NCBI GenBank assembly: GCA_022482545.1
Contig: JAKVOZ010000006.1
Coordinates: 54,117 to 118,116 of the forward strand
Origin: Bacteroidales bacterium
GTDB taxonomy: Bacteria; Bacteroidota; Bacteroidia; Bacteroidales; P3
DNA: 64,000 nt
Direction: 5' to 3'
Shown: positions 50,678 through 58,333 of the stretch, piece after piece
Layout of the letters: each line of letters starts with the position of its first letter
How positions within the stretch are numbered: the first letter of the stretch is position 1
Program-made: the position numbers and the translations under genes
The notes under the pieces: generated by a model
The model's input: only the letters and a program-made list of their open reading frames with translations
Database searches by the model: none
What the model was told of the DNA's origin: nothing

Positions 50678-51895
50678 ATGCAAAAAGTTCAAGATATTGC
50701 AATAGAAGACTTCAACTATAACCTTCCTGATGAATATATTGCTAAGTTTCCTTTAAAGAAAAGAGATGAGGCAAAACTTTTAGTTTATAATGGTAAGGAT
50801 ATTTCAAAGACAGTCTTCAAAAATTTGCCTAATCTTCTTGATGATGATACACTATTAGTTTTTAATGATACTAAGGTAGTGTATGCTCGTTTGTTTTTTC
50901 AAAAAGAAAGTGGCTCTAAGATAGAAGTTTTTTGTCTTGAACCTATTTCTTGCACCGATATTCAATTAGCATTCAATCAAACAGAAGAAGTTGTATGGAA
51001 ATGTTTAATAGGAAACAACAAGAAATGGAAACAAGGTGTTCTTAGTAGAACAATAACTTTTGACAACGAGAGTGTAACACTTAATGTTGAAAGAATACGT
51101 AGCGAAGAAGATACATGGATTGTTCGTTTCTTTTGGGATAAAGGAAAGAGTTTTGCGGAGATTATGCAAAATTTTGGAGTCATTCCTCTTCCTCCTTATC
51201 TTAATAGAGAAGCAAAAGAAGAAGATAAACAAGATTATCAAACAGTATATGCTATGTTTGATGGTAGTGTTGCTGCACCAACAGCAGGATTACATTTTAC
51301 AGAAAACACCTTTAACGATTTAAAATCAAAAGGGATACAAACATCTTTTGTTACTTTGCACGTTGGAGCAGGAACATTTAAACCTGTTACCTGTGCAACA
51401 ATTGGTGAACATATTATGCACACTGAAAAAATAACAATAAAGAAAGACGTTATTCAATCTCTTTTAAATTATATTGATAAGAAGATTATATGCGTTGGCA
51501 CAACATCAGTAAGAACAATTGAAAGTATTTATTGGTATGGTGTTAAGATAATTGAAAGTGGTGGCAAATTTAGTGAGATTGACGTTAAACAATGGCAACC
51601 TTACGAAAAAAGACAAGCCATTTCTGCCAAAGAGTCCTTGACTGTAATATTAAATATGATGAATGACGAGAAAATTAATCATATTTATGGACAGACTCAA
51701 CTAATAATTGCTCCGAGTTATGAATATAAAATCATTAAAGGAATGGTTACTAACTTTCATCAACCAAAAAGCACTCTACTATTACTTGTCTGTGCTATGA
51801 TAGGAGAAAAATGGAAGGAAGTTTATGAATATGCAAAAAATAACAATTTTCGTTTTCTTTCTTATGGTGATGCGTGCTTATTTTATAAAGGTTAA
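50678..51895 (+). CDS. queA: S-adenosylmethionine:tRNA ribosyltransferase-isomerase
   Basis: This 405-residue protein has FNYNLPDEYIAKFPLKKRDE, LLVFNDTKVVYARLFFQKES, YQTVYAMFDGSVAAPTAGLH, FVTLHVGAGTFKPV and the end MVTNFHQPKSTLLLLVCAMI. These are typical QueA segments. It moves the ribosyl part of SAM to 7-aminomethyl-7-deazaguanine in tRNA, giving epoxyqueuosine. The length is somewhat above the usual 340-360 but normal for Bacteroidota. It is followed by pyrH after 30 bases. Confidence 0.95.
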   Translation: MQKVQDIAIEDFNYNLPDEYIAKFPLKKRDEAKLLVYNGKDISKTVFKNLPNLLDDDTLLVFNDTKVVYARLFFQKESGSKIEVFCLEPISCTDIQLAFNQTEEVVWKCLIGNNKKWKQGVLSRTITFDNESVTLNVERIRSEEDTWIVRFFWDKGKSFAEIMQNFGVIPLPPYLNREAKEEDKQDYQTVYAMFDGSVAAPTAGLHFTENTFNDLKSKGIQTSFVTLHVGAGTFKPVTCATIGEHIMHTEKITIKKDVIQSLLNYIDKKIICVGTTSVRTIESIYWYGVKIIESGGKFSEIDVKQWQPYEKRQAISAKESLTVILNMMNDEKINHIYGQTQLIIAPSYEYKIIKGMVTNFHQPKSTLLLLVCAMIGEKWKEVYEYAKNNNFRFLSYGDACLFYKG

Positions 51896-51925
51896 AGAAA
51901 AACAAACAAAAAATTATTAAAGATA

Positions 51926-52633
51926 ATGAAGTATAAAAGAATATTATTAAAACTTAGTGGCGAATCATTAATGGGCGAAAATGATTATGGTATTTCTCCA
52001 AAGATGTTAAGTCAGTATGCAAATGAAATAAAACAAGCAAACGAAAAAGGTATTGAGATTGCGATAGTTATTGGAGGAGGAAATATATATCGTGGATTAC
52101 AAGGAGCAGCAAAAGGTATGGATAGAGTTCAAGGAGATTATATGGGAATGCTTGCCACACTTATCAATAGCCTTGCTCTTCAAGCAGAATTGGAGAAACA
52201 AGGAGTAAAAACAACGCTTCTTTCTGGTCTTGGAATAGAACCTATTTGCAAAGAGATGAGCAGAAAAAGAGCAGTTGAAGAACTTGAAAAAGGTAATGTA
52301 GTTATAATAGGTGGTGGAACAGGTAATCCTTTTTTCACTACTGACACTGCTTCTACATTAAGAGCTATTGAGATTAAAGCAGACGTAATATTAAAAGGCA
52401 CTCGTGTTGATGGCGTTTATACTGCCGACCCAGAGAAAGATAAAAATGCAACAAAATATGAGATGTTGTCTTTTGATGAAGCTTTGACAAAGAAATTAAA
52501 AATAATGGATTTAACAGCCTTTGCGCTTTGCCAAGAAAACAATCTTCCTATTTATGTGTTTGATATGAATAAGGAAGGTAATTTGCAAAAAGTTGTGATG
52601 GGTGAAAACATAGGTACGCTGATAACTAAATAA
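51926..52633 (+). CDS. pyrH: UMP kinase
   Basis: This 235-residue amino-acid-kinase fold protein has RILLKLSGESLMGENDYGIS, IAIVIGGGNIYRGLQGAAKG, DYMGMLATLINSLALQAELE, GTGNPFFTTDTASTLRAIEI and DVILKGTRVDGVYTADPEKD. It phosphorylates UMP to UDP and is usually controlled by GTP and UTP. Frequently it is next to frr; in this window frr is 3 kb away in the opposite direction. Confidence 0.97.
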   Translation: MKYKRILLKLSGESLMGENDYGISPKMLSQYANEIKQANEKGIEIAIVIGGGNIYRGLQGAAKGMDRVQGDYMGMLATLINSLALQAELEKQGVKTTLLSGLGIEPICKEMSRKRAVEELEKGNVVIIGGGTGNPFFTTDTASTLRAIEIKADVILKGTRVDGVYTADPEKDKNATKYEMLSFDEALTKKLKIMDLTAFALCQENNLPIYVFDMNKEGNLQKVVMGENIGTLITK

Positions 52634-52669
52634 CAAAAATATTAAATAAAAAAAGAATTAATTAAAATT

Positions 52670-54418
52670 ATGGTAAACAGAAAACGATTAGCTACATTAT
52701 TTGTAGCAGCATTAACATTAGTAACCGTAGATTCTTTTGGTTGCACAAACTTTCTTTTTTCAAAGGGAGCAACAAAAGACGGTTCAACAATGATAACTTA
52801 TGCGGCAGATTCTCATGTTCTTTATGGAGAATTGTACTACAACAGAGCAGCACAATATCCAGCAGGAACAATGCTTCAAGTTATTGACTGGGATAGTGGC
52901 AAACCTCTTGCAAAGATTCCACAAGTAGCACAAACATATACTACTGTTGGAAATATGAATGAATGGGGACTTGCTATTGGAGAAACAACTTATGGTGGAA
53001 GAACAGAATGTGAAGACCCAACAGGTGGTATTGATTATGGTTCTCTTATCTACCTTTCTCTTCAAAGATGTAAGACAGCCAGAGAAGCAATAAAGAATAT
53101 TGCAGAGATGGTTGAGAAATATGGTTATGCAAGCGAAGGTGAAAGTTTATCTATTTCTGATGGAGAAGAAGTGTGGATAATGGAAATAATAGCCAAAGGC
53201 AAACCTATTCTTGATAAAAATGGTAAGGTAGTAAAAGGTTGGACAAAAGGTGCAGTATGGGTTGCAAGAAGAGTACCAGAAGGATATATCTGTGCTCATG
53301 CTAATCAATCTCGTATTTCAACTTTTCCTCTTGAAACAAAAAAGAGTTTTAAATCTATATCTTCTAAACACTTAAAAGATATATTTCGTCCAGAAGTAGA
53401 AACTGTTTATTCAAGTGATGTTATTTCATTTGCTCGTTTAGCAGGTTTCTTTAAAGGTGAAGATAAAGATTTTTCTTTCTGTGATGCTTATGCTCCTATT
53501 ACATTTGAAGGAGCAAGAGGTTGCGAAGCCAGAGTATATGCGATGTTTCTTCGTTGCAATAAGAGTATGAAAGAATATGAAGATTATGCAATGGGACACA
53601 ATCTTACTCATCGTATGCCTTTATGGATTAAACCAGATCATCAACTTAGTGTAAAAGAAGTAATGGACCTTATGCGTGATCATTATGAAGGAACACCTAT
53701 GGATATGACTAATGATTTAGGAGCAGGTCCTTTCAAATGTCCTTATCGTTGGCGTCCTATGAATTGGAATGTTGATGGCAAAGAATATGTACATGAAAGA
53801 GCCACTTCTACTCAACAGACAGGTTTTTCTTTTGTTGCTCAAACAAGAAGTAAGATGCCAAACCCTGTTAAAGGTATAATATGGTTTGGTGTTGATGATA
53901 CTTACACAACAGTTTATTGCCCAATGTATGCAGCAATGAATTCTGTTCCTGAAAACTATCGCGTTGGCAATGGTAGTATGTTAGAATTTTCTGAGACTTC
54001 TGCTTTTTGGTTATTTAATCAAGTATCAAACTTTGCTTACACAAGATATTCTGATATGATTGTTGATATTAAAGCACAACAAAATTATTTAGAGAATAGT
54101 TTTATTGACGAAGTAGCAAGCATAGATAGAAGACTTTTAAAAGAAGGTACAAGCGAAAACGAGATGAGAGAAATAATAACTCAATTCTCTACTGATAAAG
54201 CAAAACAAACCTTTACAACATGGAAGAACCTTTATCAACATCTTTTCGTAAAATATGTTGATGGTAATGTTAAGAAAGAAAAAGATGGTCAATTTGAGCA
54301 TAATCAATATAGAGATAATCAACCAGTAATGCCAAATCAACCAAAATATCCAGATTCTTGGTATAGAATGATTGTAAAAGACCATGGTGATGTAATTGCA
54401 GTGCCAGAGAAAAAATAA
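52670..54418 (+). CDS. C69-family dipeptidase
   Basis: The protein has 582 residues with a signal peptide ending just before Cys25 (VDSFG/CTNFLFSKG). Cleavage exposes this Cys as the N-terminal nucleophile of the Ntn-hydrolase fold, as in other C69 (PepD, U34) dipeptidases. Further motifs are GNMNEWGLAIGETTYGGR, GIDYGSLIYLSLQRCKTARE and the C-terminal PENYRVGNGSMLEFSETSAFW. It should hydrolyse dipeptides outside the cytoplasm. A terminator follows at 54449-54478. Confidence 0.9.
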   Translation: MVNRKRLATLFVAALTLVTVDSFGCTNFLFSKGATKDGSTMITYAADSHVLYGELYYNRAAQYPAGTMLQVIDWDSGKPLAKIPQVAQTYTTVGNMNEWGLAIGETTYGGRTECEDPTGGIDYGSLIYLSLQRCKTAREAIKNIAEMVEKYGYASEGESLSISDGEEVWIMEIIAKGKPILDKNGKVVKGWTKGAVWVARRVPEGYICAHANQSRISTFPLETKKSFKSISSKHLKDIFRPEVETVYSSDVISFARLAGFFKGEDKDFSFCDAYAPITFEGARGCEARVYAMFLRCNKSMKEYEDYAMGHNLTHRMPLWIKPDHQLSVKEVMDLMRDHYEGTPMDMTNDLGAGPFKCPYRWRPMNWNVDGKEYVHERATSTQQTGFSFVAQTRSKMPNPVKGIIWFGVDDTYTTVYCPMYAAMNSVPENYRVGNGSMLEFSETSAFWLFNQVSNFAYTRYSDMIVDIKAQQNYLENSFIDEVASIDRRLLKEGTSENEMREIITQFSTDKAKQTFTTWKNLYQHLFVKYVDGNVKKEKDGQFEHNQYRDNQPVMPNQPKYPDSWYRMIVKDHGDVIAVPEKK

Positions 54419-54448
54419 ATCATTAACAGATAACAAATAACAAAAAAG

Positions 54449-54478
54449 GACAACTAAACTAATTAGTTGTCTTTTTTT
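54449..54478 (+). terminator. Terminator after the C69 dipeptidase
   Basis: GACAACTA (54449-54456) and TAGTTGTC (54464-54471) form an 8 bp stem with a 7-nt loop, followed by seven T residues. Confidence 0.88.
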
Positions 54479-54580
54479 ATTATGTTTTGATTTATAGTCT
54501 CTTTTGAACTTTTGCTTTTATCGTGGCAAATGTATAACAAATTCTTTTGTAATACACAAAATCAATTTTCTTGTAAAATA

Positions 54581-54612
54581 TTTCTTCAAACAAAATCTTT
54601 TTTATATTTTTG
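54581..54612 (+). promoter_or_regulatory. Promoter of the structured RNA
   Basis: TTTC (54581-54584), 20 nt, TATTTTTG (54605-54612). Transcription should begin near 54617-54620, just ahead of the first hairpin. The -33 element has one mismatch. Confidence 0.55.
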
Positions 54613-54616
54613 CACT

Positions 54617-54812
54617 TGTTAGATAAAGTATCTAACATAACATATTTAATAACATAGCATTTGCTATTGTTTTAGGACTACAAAATCGCCAATTATTGTA
54701 ATACTCCTATAATAACAAGAACAAATGTCTACGTGGTATACGTGGACTTTTCTTATTAGGAGTATGGGCGTTTGGCGATGCCTTGTAGTTTATTAGTAAG
54801 TCCACGTTTTTT
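54617..54812 (+). ncRNA. Structured RNA or leader with alternative terminator pairing
   Basis: The 447 bp gap between the C69 gene and 54866 holds a compact secondary structure. A 5' hairpin GTTAGATA/TATCTAAC (54618-54635) and a small ATAGCA/TGCTAT hairpin (54654-54667) precede a long stem: ACTACAA (54677-54683) with TTGTAGT (54783-54789), and TCGCCA (54686-54691) with TGGCGA (54773-54778). After a 9 x 7 nt internal loop comes ATACTCCT (54701-54708) with AGGAGTAT (54758-54765), then AATAA/TTATT, then an 8 bp top hairpin 54727-54747. Alternatively ACGTGGACTT (54740-54749) pairs perfectly with AAGTCCACGT (54798-54807), which runs into six T. The layout fits either a cis-acting switch for the genes that follow or a free 6S-like RNA. 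No protein frame fits here. Confidence 0.65.
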
Positions 54813-54865
54813 GTGTCCTTCCTTAATAAAGCAATATCTTATGCTTTAAAAACACATTAAAAAAA

Positions 54866-55084
54866 ATGAAAAAGTTTACTTTTTTAATCGCAACATTATT
54901 TGTTGCTTTAACCTTAACTAACTGTGGAGGTGGTAGCAGTAGCAGTTCTTATTCAACACATGATGGAACGTATGGAGAATACCATGATATAAATGGTAAT
55001 GCAAGTACATTTAAAGGAAGTGTAGAGCAACAGAAAGAACTCTATGAATTAGATAAACGTATGGCAGAAGACCCTAACTTTTAA
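54866..55084 (+). CDS. Small Ser/Gly-rich lipoprotein
   Basis: The protein has 72 residues with a lipoprotein signal (MKKFTFLIATLFVALTLTNC, lipobox LTNC, Cys20). The mature part starts GGGSSSSSYSTHDGTYGEYH and ends in a charged helix (VEQQKELYELDKRMAEDPNF). I do not recognise a family. It is the first of five short genes in a row, all encoding lipoproteins or membrane proteins, and it follows the structured RNA by about 54 bases. Confidence 0.7.
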   Translation: MKKFTFLIATLFVALTLTNCGGGSSSSSYSTHDGTYGEYHDINGNASTFKGSVEQQKELYELDKRMAEDPNF

Positions 55085-55097
55085 AACATAATGCATT

Positions 55098-55646
55098 ATG
55101 TGTGCAATATTACTATTAATCCTATTATTAATAGGAGCTTTTGCTTATGGTGCTTTTTGGGCTGTTATTATTATTATTGTTCTTATTGTATTAGTTTATT
55201 TAATAGATTATATTAAGAAATGTAACAAAATTTCCTTAGAGAATGAATTAATTTCAAAATATGGATCTTTTTACAGAAACATTAAGATAAAAGAAACTGA
55301 TGACGATTATATCAAAAATAATATTTATATTTTTGATAAATCAGAACGAATAATAATAAAAGGGCATGATTTGGCATTCAATCAAATAACTGGAATTATA
55401 ATTAAGGATTATGGCACAGATTCTAAGACTGAATATAGCTGTTCTACAAATAAGATATATATTTCAAACACAGTAAAACCATCATATAATATCCCTTATA
55501 CATCTTTATATATATTCATTAATAATAATAGCTTACATAAATTTGAATTTCAGTTTTTCAATGACCAACTTAGTGAAAAAGATAATACTCTTGAAAAAAT
55601 AATAATAGAATTAAAAAATATAATAGATAAAAATAAAAACAATTAA
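55098..55646 (+). CDS. Membrane-anchored hypothetical protein
   Basis: The protein has 182 residues. Two adjacent hydrophobic helices at residues 2-38 (AILLLILLLIGAFAYGAFWA, VIIIIVLIVLVYLIDYI) are followed by a soluble domain of about 140 residues with alternating strands (IIIKGHDLAFNQITGIIIKD, YISNTVKPSYNIPYTSLYIF). The pattern suggests a PH-like or other small beta domain facing the cytoplasm, but I do not recognise a family. It lies 13 bases after the first lipoprotein gene. Confidence 0.6.
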   Translation: MCAILLLILLLIGAFAYGAFWAVIIIIVLIVLVYLIDYIKKCNKISLENELISKYGSFYRNIKIKETDDDYIKNNIYIFDKSERIIIKGHDLAFNQITGIIIKDYGTDSKTEYSCSTNKIYISNTVKPSYNIPYTSLYIFINNNSLHKFEFQFFNDQLSEKDNTLEKIIIELKNIIDKNKNN

Positions 55647-55650
55647 AAAA

Positions 55651-55950
55651 ATGAAAGATTTATTAAATCCTTTAAAAGGAAGAAATGAACTATTTATACG
55701 ACCGAATAGTTTAGATGAAAAAAGTAAAAATGTACGCAATCTAAAATATTGTGCAAAAGTTATCTTAATAGCAGGAATTATTCTCTTCATAACTTGTATG
55801 TGTCTTATAGACGATATGAGTAATTTTGAGGAAAATACTATTATCATATTTGGATTTGTAATATTACTTACAAACATTGTGCTTTATTTCTTACTTAATG
55901 TTATTGCAGATATATCAGATTCATTAAATAATAAAAATAAAAAAAGTTAA
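55651..55950 (+). CDS. Small two-span membrane protein
   Basis: The protein has 99 residues with two membrane segments, VILIAGIILFITCMCLID (about residues 37-54) and TIIIFGFVILLTNIVLYFLL (about 64-83), and a charged C-terminus. The family is unknown. It begins 4 bases after the preceding stop and ends 1 base before the next start, so it is part of one transcript. Confidence 0.6.
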   Translation: MKDLLNPLKGRNELFIRPNSLDEKSKNVRNLKYCAKVILIAGIILFITCMCLIDDMSNFEENTIIIFGFVILLTNIVLYFLLNVIADISDSLNNKNKKS

Positions 55951-55951
55951 G

Positions 55952-56350
55952 ATGAAAAAAGTTTCATTAATAAAAATAGCAATATTAATATTGTCTATTA
56001 GTATATTATCATCTTGTAGTAAAAATTATTCTTTTAACTATAATATAGAAGATAAAAGCGGTGTAACAGTGGAAGTAACTTTATTTGAATACAATAAAGA
56101 TGGAGAAAAAATTGCAAATCATCATTTCGTTGCTCATAAAGGATTACTTAAAACATTTAAAGCAAAATCAGAAACTGAAAAGGTAAAAGTACTTATAAAT
56201 TTTTCTACAGAAGAAAACCCACAATCTGCATCAGATTATCTTCAAAATAACATAAAAAGATGGTGTGCTCAAGTATACTATTTGAAAAGAGGAAAAACTG
56301 TTAATATTATCATAGATGAAACTACTTTTAGTTTAGGACAAGAACCATAA
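55952..56350 (+). CDS. Small lipoprotein, first of two tandem paralogues
   Basis: The protein has 132 residues with a lipoprotein signal (IAILILSISILSSCSKN, lipobox LSSC). The mature part VTVEVTLFEYNKDGEKIANH, KGLLKTFKAKSETEKVKVLI and WCAQVYYLKRGKTVNIIIDE is beta-rich. It is alignable over its whole length with the next gene product (FYEYNENDEQVAVHNLSSKRG, and WVNQIYYLKKGTNTIIELNE). No known family is recognised. Confidence 0.65.
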   Translation: MKKVSLIKIAILILSISILSSCSKNYSFNYNIEDKSGVTVEVTLFEYNKDGEKIANHHFVAHKGLLKTFKAKSETEKVKVLINFSTEENPQSASDYLQNNIKRWCAQVYYLKRGKTVNIIIDETTFSLGQEP

Positions 56351-56363
56351 TAAAAATATTAAA

Positions 56364-56753
56364 ATGAATAAAAAAATATTAATAATTATAAGTGCAACTG
56401 TATTAGTTGTATTATCAATTGTTTCTATATTGTTATATTTAAATAGAGAAACAAGTTACACTTTTATAGATAATGTAAGTTCTAAAGATTCTAATTCATT
56501 AACAATGGAATTTACTTTTTATGAATATAATGAAAACGATGAACAAGTTGCTGTTCATAATTTATCATCAAAACGAGGATTGCATAAAAAATTCATAGCC
56601 AATGAACAAACAAAAAAAGTGAAAATAACATTATTTATGAGTGGATTTAAAAGATTTACGACTTGGGTAAATCAAATCTATTATCTAAAAAAAGGGACTA
56701 ATACGATAATTGAATTAAATGAGAATACAAGAATTAAGAGTGAGGAGCCTTAA
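56364..56753 (+). CDS. Membrane-anchored protein, second tandem paralogue
   Basis: The protein has 129 residues with an N-terminal membrane anchor (ILIIISATVLVVLSIVSILL) and no lipobox. The body FTFYEYNENDEQVAVHNLSS, RGLHKKFIANEQTKKVKITL and NQIYYLKKGTNTIIELNENT mirrors the preceding lipoprotein. So one copy is lipid-anchored and the other seems to be held by an uncleaved helix. It is the last gene of the five-gene cassette; an AT-rich region follows. Confidence 0.62.
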   Translation: MNKKILIIISATVLVVLSIVSILLYLNRETSYTFIDNVSSKDSNSLTMEFTFYEYNENDEQVAVHNLSSKRGLHKKFIANEQTKKVKITLFMSGFKRFTTWVNQIYYLKKGTNTIIELNENTRIKSEEP

Positions 56754-56756
56754 ATA

Positions 56757-57395
56757 AATTAAAATATTTATTATTGTTTATCAATGAATTAATAATAATC
56801 TTTACACCAAAAATAATATAATGGTGCAATGAGTGTAGGAACACTATTATATATATAAATATAATATATATCATTAATACATCATATTGATATGAATGAT
56901 GTATTAATTATGATTAATTAGTTATATATCAATATAATCTATTTTGTTACTTGATAATATTAATATTTATTATTGATAGTATTAATTATTATTCTTAATA
57001 GTGTATCAATAAAAATAATTATTTCTTTGATAGTATAATATTATATTATTGATATGATGTATGTTAAATTAATCTTTGCATCATTTATATTGAAATGGTA
57101 TAGTAATGATAGAAAATTATTTATATATACTAAACAGTTAGTATTGTATTCACTGCATCAAAACAAATATAATGATGAAGTGATTGTTTATCTTTTGATT
57201 ATATTTCAATAAAACGAAGAGATATTTTTTTATCTCTTGATTATAATTTTATTTATTCTTTATTGTGTATCAATAGTTCTTGCATCTAAAAAATAAATCA
57301 AATCAAAAAACTTTTAAAATATCAAAATAAAGAAGTATCTTTGCAAACTTTTTTAAAGATAAACATATTTATTTAAAATAAAATTATTTAACATT
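56757..57395. other. AT-rich non-coding region with inverted repeats
   Basis: About 640 bases have no credible frame. The sequence is extremely AT-rich with many TATA/ATAT blocks. A perfect 13 bp inverted repeat (56873-56885 and 56896-56908, ATTAATACATCAT and its complement) has a 10-nt loop. TAATCTTTG near 57071 resembles a promoter. The hairpin at 57211-57238 repeats the one at 13577-13607, and the promoter TATCTTTG (57336-57343) serves nuoA. Confidence 0.55.
57217..57238 (+). terminator. AAGAGATA/TATCTCTT hairpin upstream of nuoA
   Basis: An 8 bp stem (57217-57224 and 57231-57238) with a 6-nt T loop. The surrounding AAAACGAAGAGATATTTTTT is repeated from 13579-13598. It may end transcription that reads through from the unknown cassette. 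Confidence 0.45.
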
Positions 57396-57746
57396 ATGAA
57401 TTTAATGATGTTTGTTAGTGCCATTTCAGCTGCAATAATATTGGTATTTGTTGCCTTATTGATTGCCAAACTGATTTCTCCACGTTCTTTTAATGAACAA
57501 AAAGAGGAACCATATGAGTGTGGTATGTTATCCCAAGGTGAGACGTGGAAACAATTCAATATAGGTTACTACATATTTGCTATCGTATTTTTAATGTTTG
57601 ATGTTGGCATAATGTTTCTTTTTCCTTGGGCAATGAGTCTTAGTAGTATTGGTAAAAGTGCCGTTATTGGAGCATCATTTTTTATGCTTATGCTTGTTTT
57701 AGGACTTGCTTATGCTTGGAAGAAAGGAGATTTGGAATGGGATTAA
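57396..57746 (+). CDS. nuoA: NADH-quinone oxidoreductase subunit A
   Basis: The protein has 116 residues and three membrane helices: MFVSAISAAIILVFVALLIA, FNIGYYIFAIVFLMFDVGIM and IGASFFMLMLVLGLAYAWKK. The loop KEEPYECGMLSQGETWKQFN holds the conserved Cys and Glu/Asp of NuoA. First gene of the complex I operon, with a promoter-like TATCTTTG at 57336-57343. It ends 10 bases inside nuoB. Confidence 0.94.
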   Translation: MNLMMFVSAISAAIILVFVALLIAKLISPRSFNEQKEEPYECGMLSQGETWKQFNIGYYIFAIVFLMFDVGIMFLFPWAMSLSSIGKSAVIGASFFMLMLVLGLAYAWKKGDLEWD

Positions 57747-58333
57747 TTCAAAAGCCAAAAATAAAATCTATACCATACAAAGATTTTCAAGATAATGAGA
57801 CTTTGGAAAAGATGGTTCAAGAAATAAACAAAGATGGCAAACAAAGTGTTATTGTTGGCAAATTAGATGATTTAATTAATTGGGGAAGAAGCAATTCTGT
57901 TTGGTCTTTTTTGATAGGAACAAGTTGTTGTGCAATAGAGTTTATGGCACTTGGAGCAGCAAGATATGATATGTCTCGTTTTGGATTTGAGATAACAAGA
58001 AACTCTCCTCGTCAAGGCGATGTCCTTTTGGTTATGGGTACAATAACAGACAGAATGGCACCAGCAGTTAAACGTCTTTATGACCAATTAGCAGAACCAA
58101 AATATGTTGTTGCAGTAGGTTCTTGTGCTATCTGTGGAGGACCTTTCAAACATTCTTATTGCGTGGTAAATGGTTTAGATAAAATAGTGCCAGTTGATGT
58201 TTATGTTCCTGGTTGTCCTCCTCGTCCTGAGGCTTTCTTATATGGACTTATGCAATTGCAAAGAAAAATTAAGGTGCAAAAATTTCTTGGTGGAGTAAAT
58301 CACAAACAACAAAGACCAAAAGAAGAAAAATAA
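57737..58333 (+). CDS. nuoB: NADH-quinone oxidoreductase subunit B
   Basis: The protein has 198 residues with the N2 cluster ligands GTSCCAIEFMALGAARYD, VAVGSCAICGGPF and VYVPGCPPRPEAFLYGLM. It passes electrons from the peripheral arm to quinone. The ATG at 57737 with AAGGAG at 57724-57729 is preferred to an earlier TTG. It overlaps nuoA by 10 bases and nuoCD by one (TAATG). Confidence 0.96.
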   Translation: MGLIQKPKIKSIPYKDFQDNETLEKMVQEINKDGKQSVIVGKLDDLINWGRSNSVWSFLIGTSCCAIEFMALGAARYDMSRFGFEITRNSPRQGDVLLVMGTITDRMAPAVKRLYDQLAEPKYVVAVGSCAICGGPFKHSYCVVNGLDKIVPVDVYVPGCPPRPEAFLYGLMQLQRKIKVQKFLGGVNHKQQRPKEEK

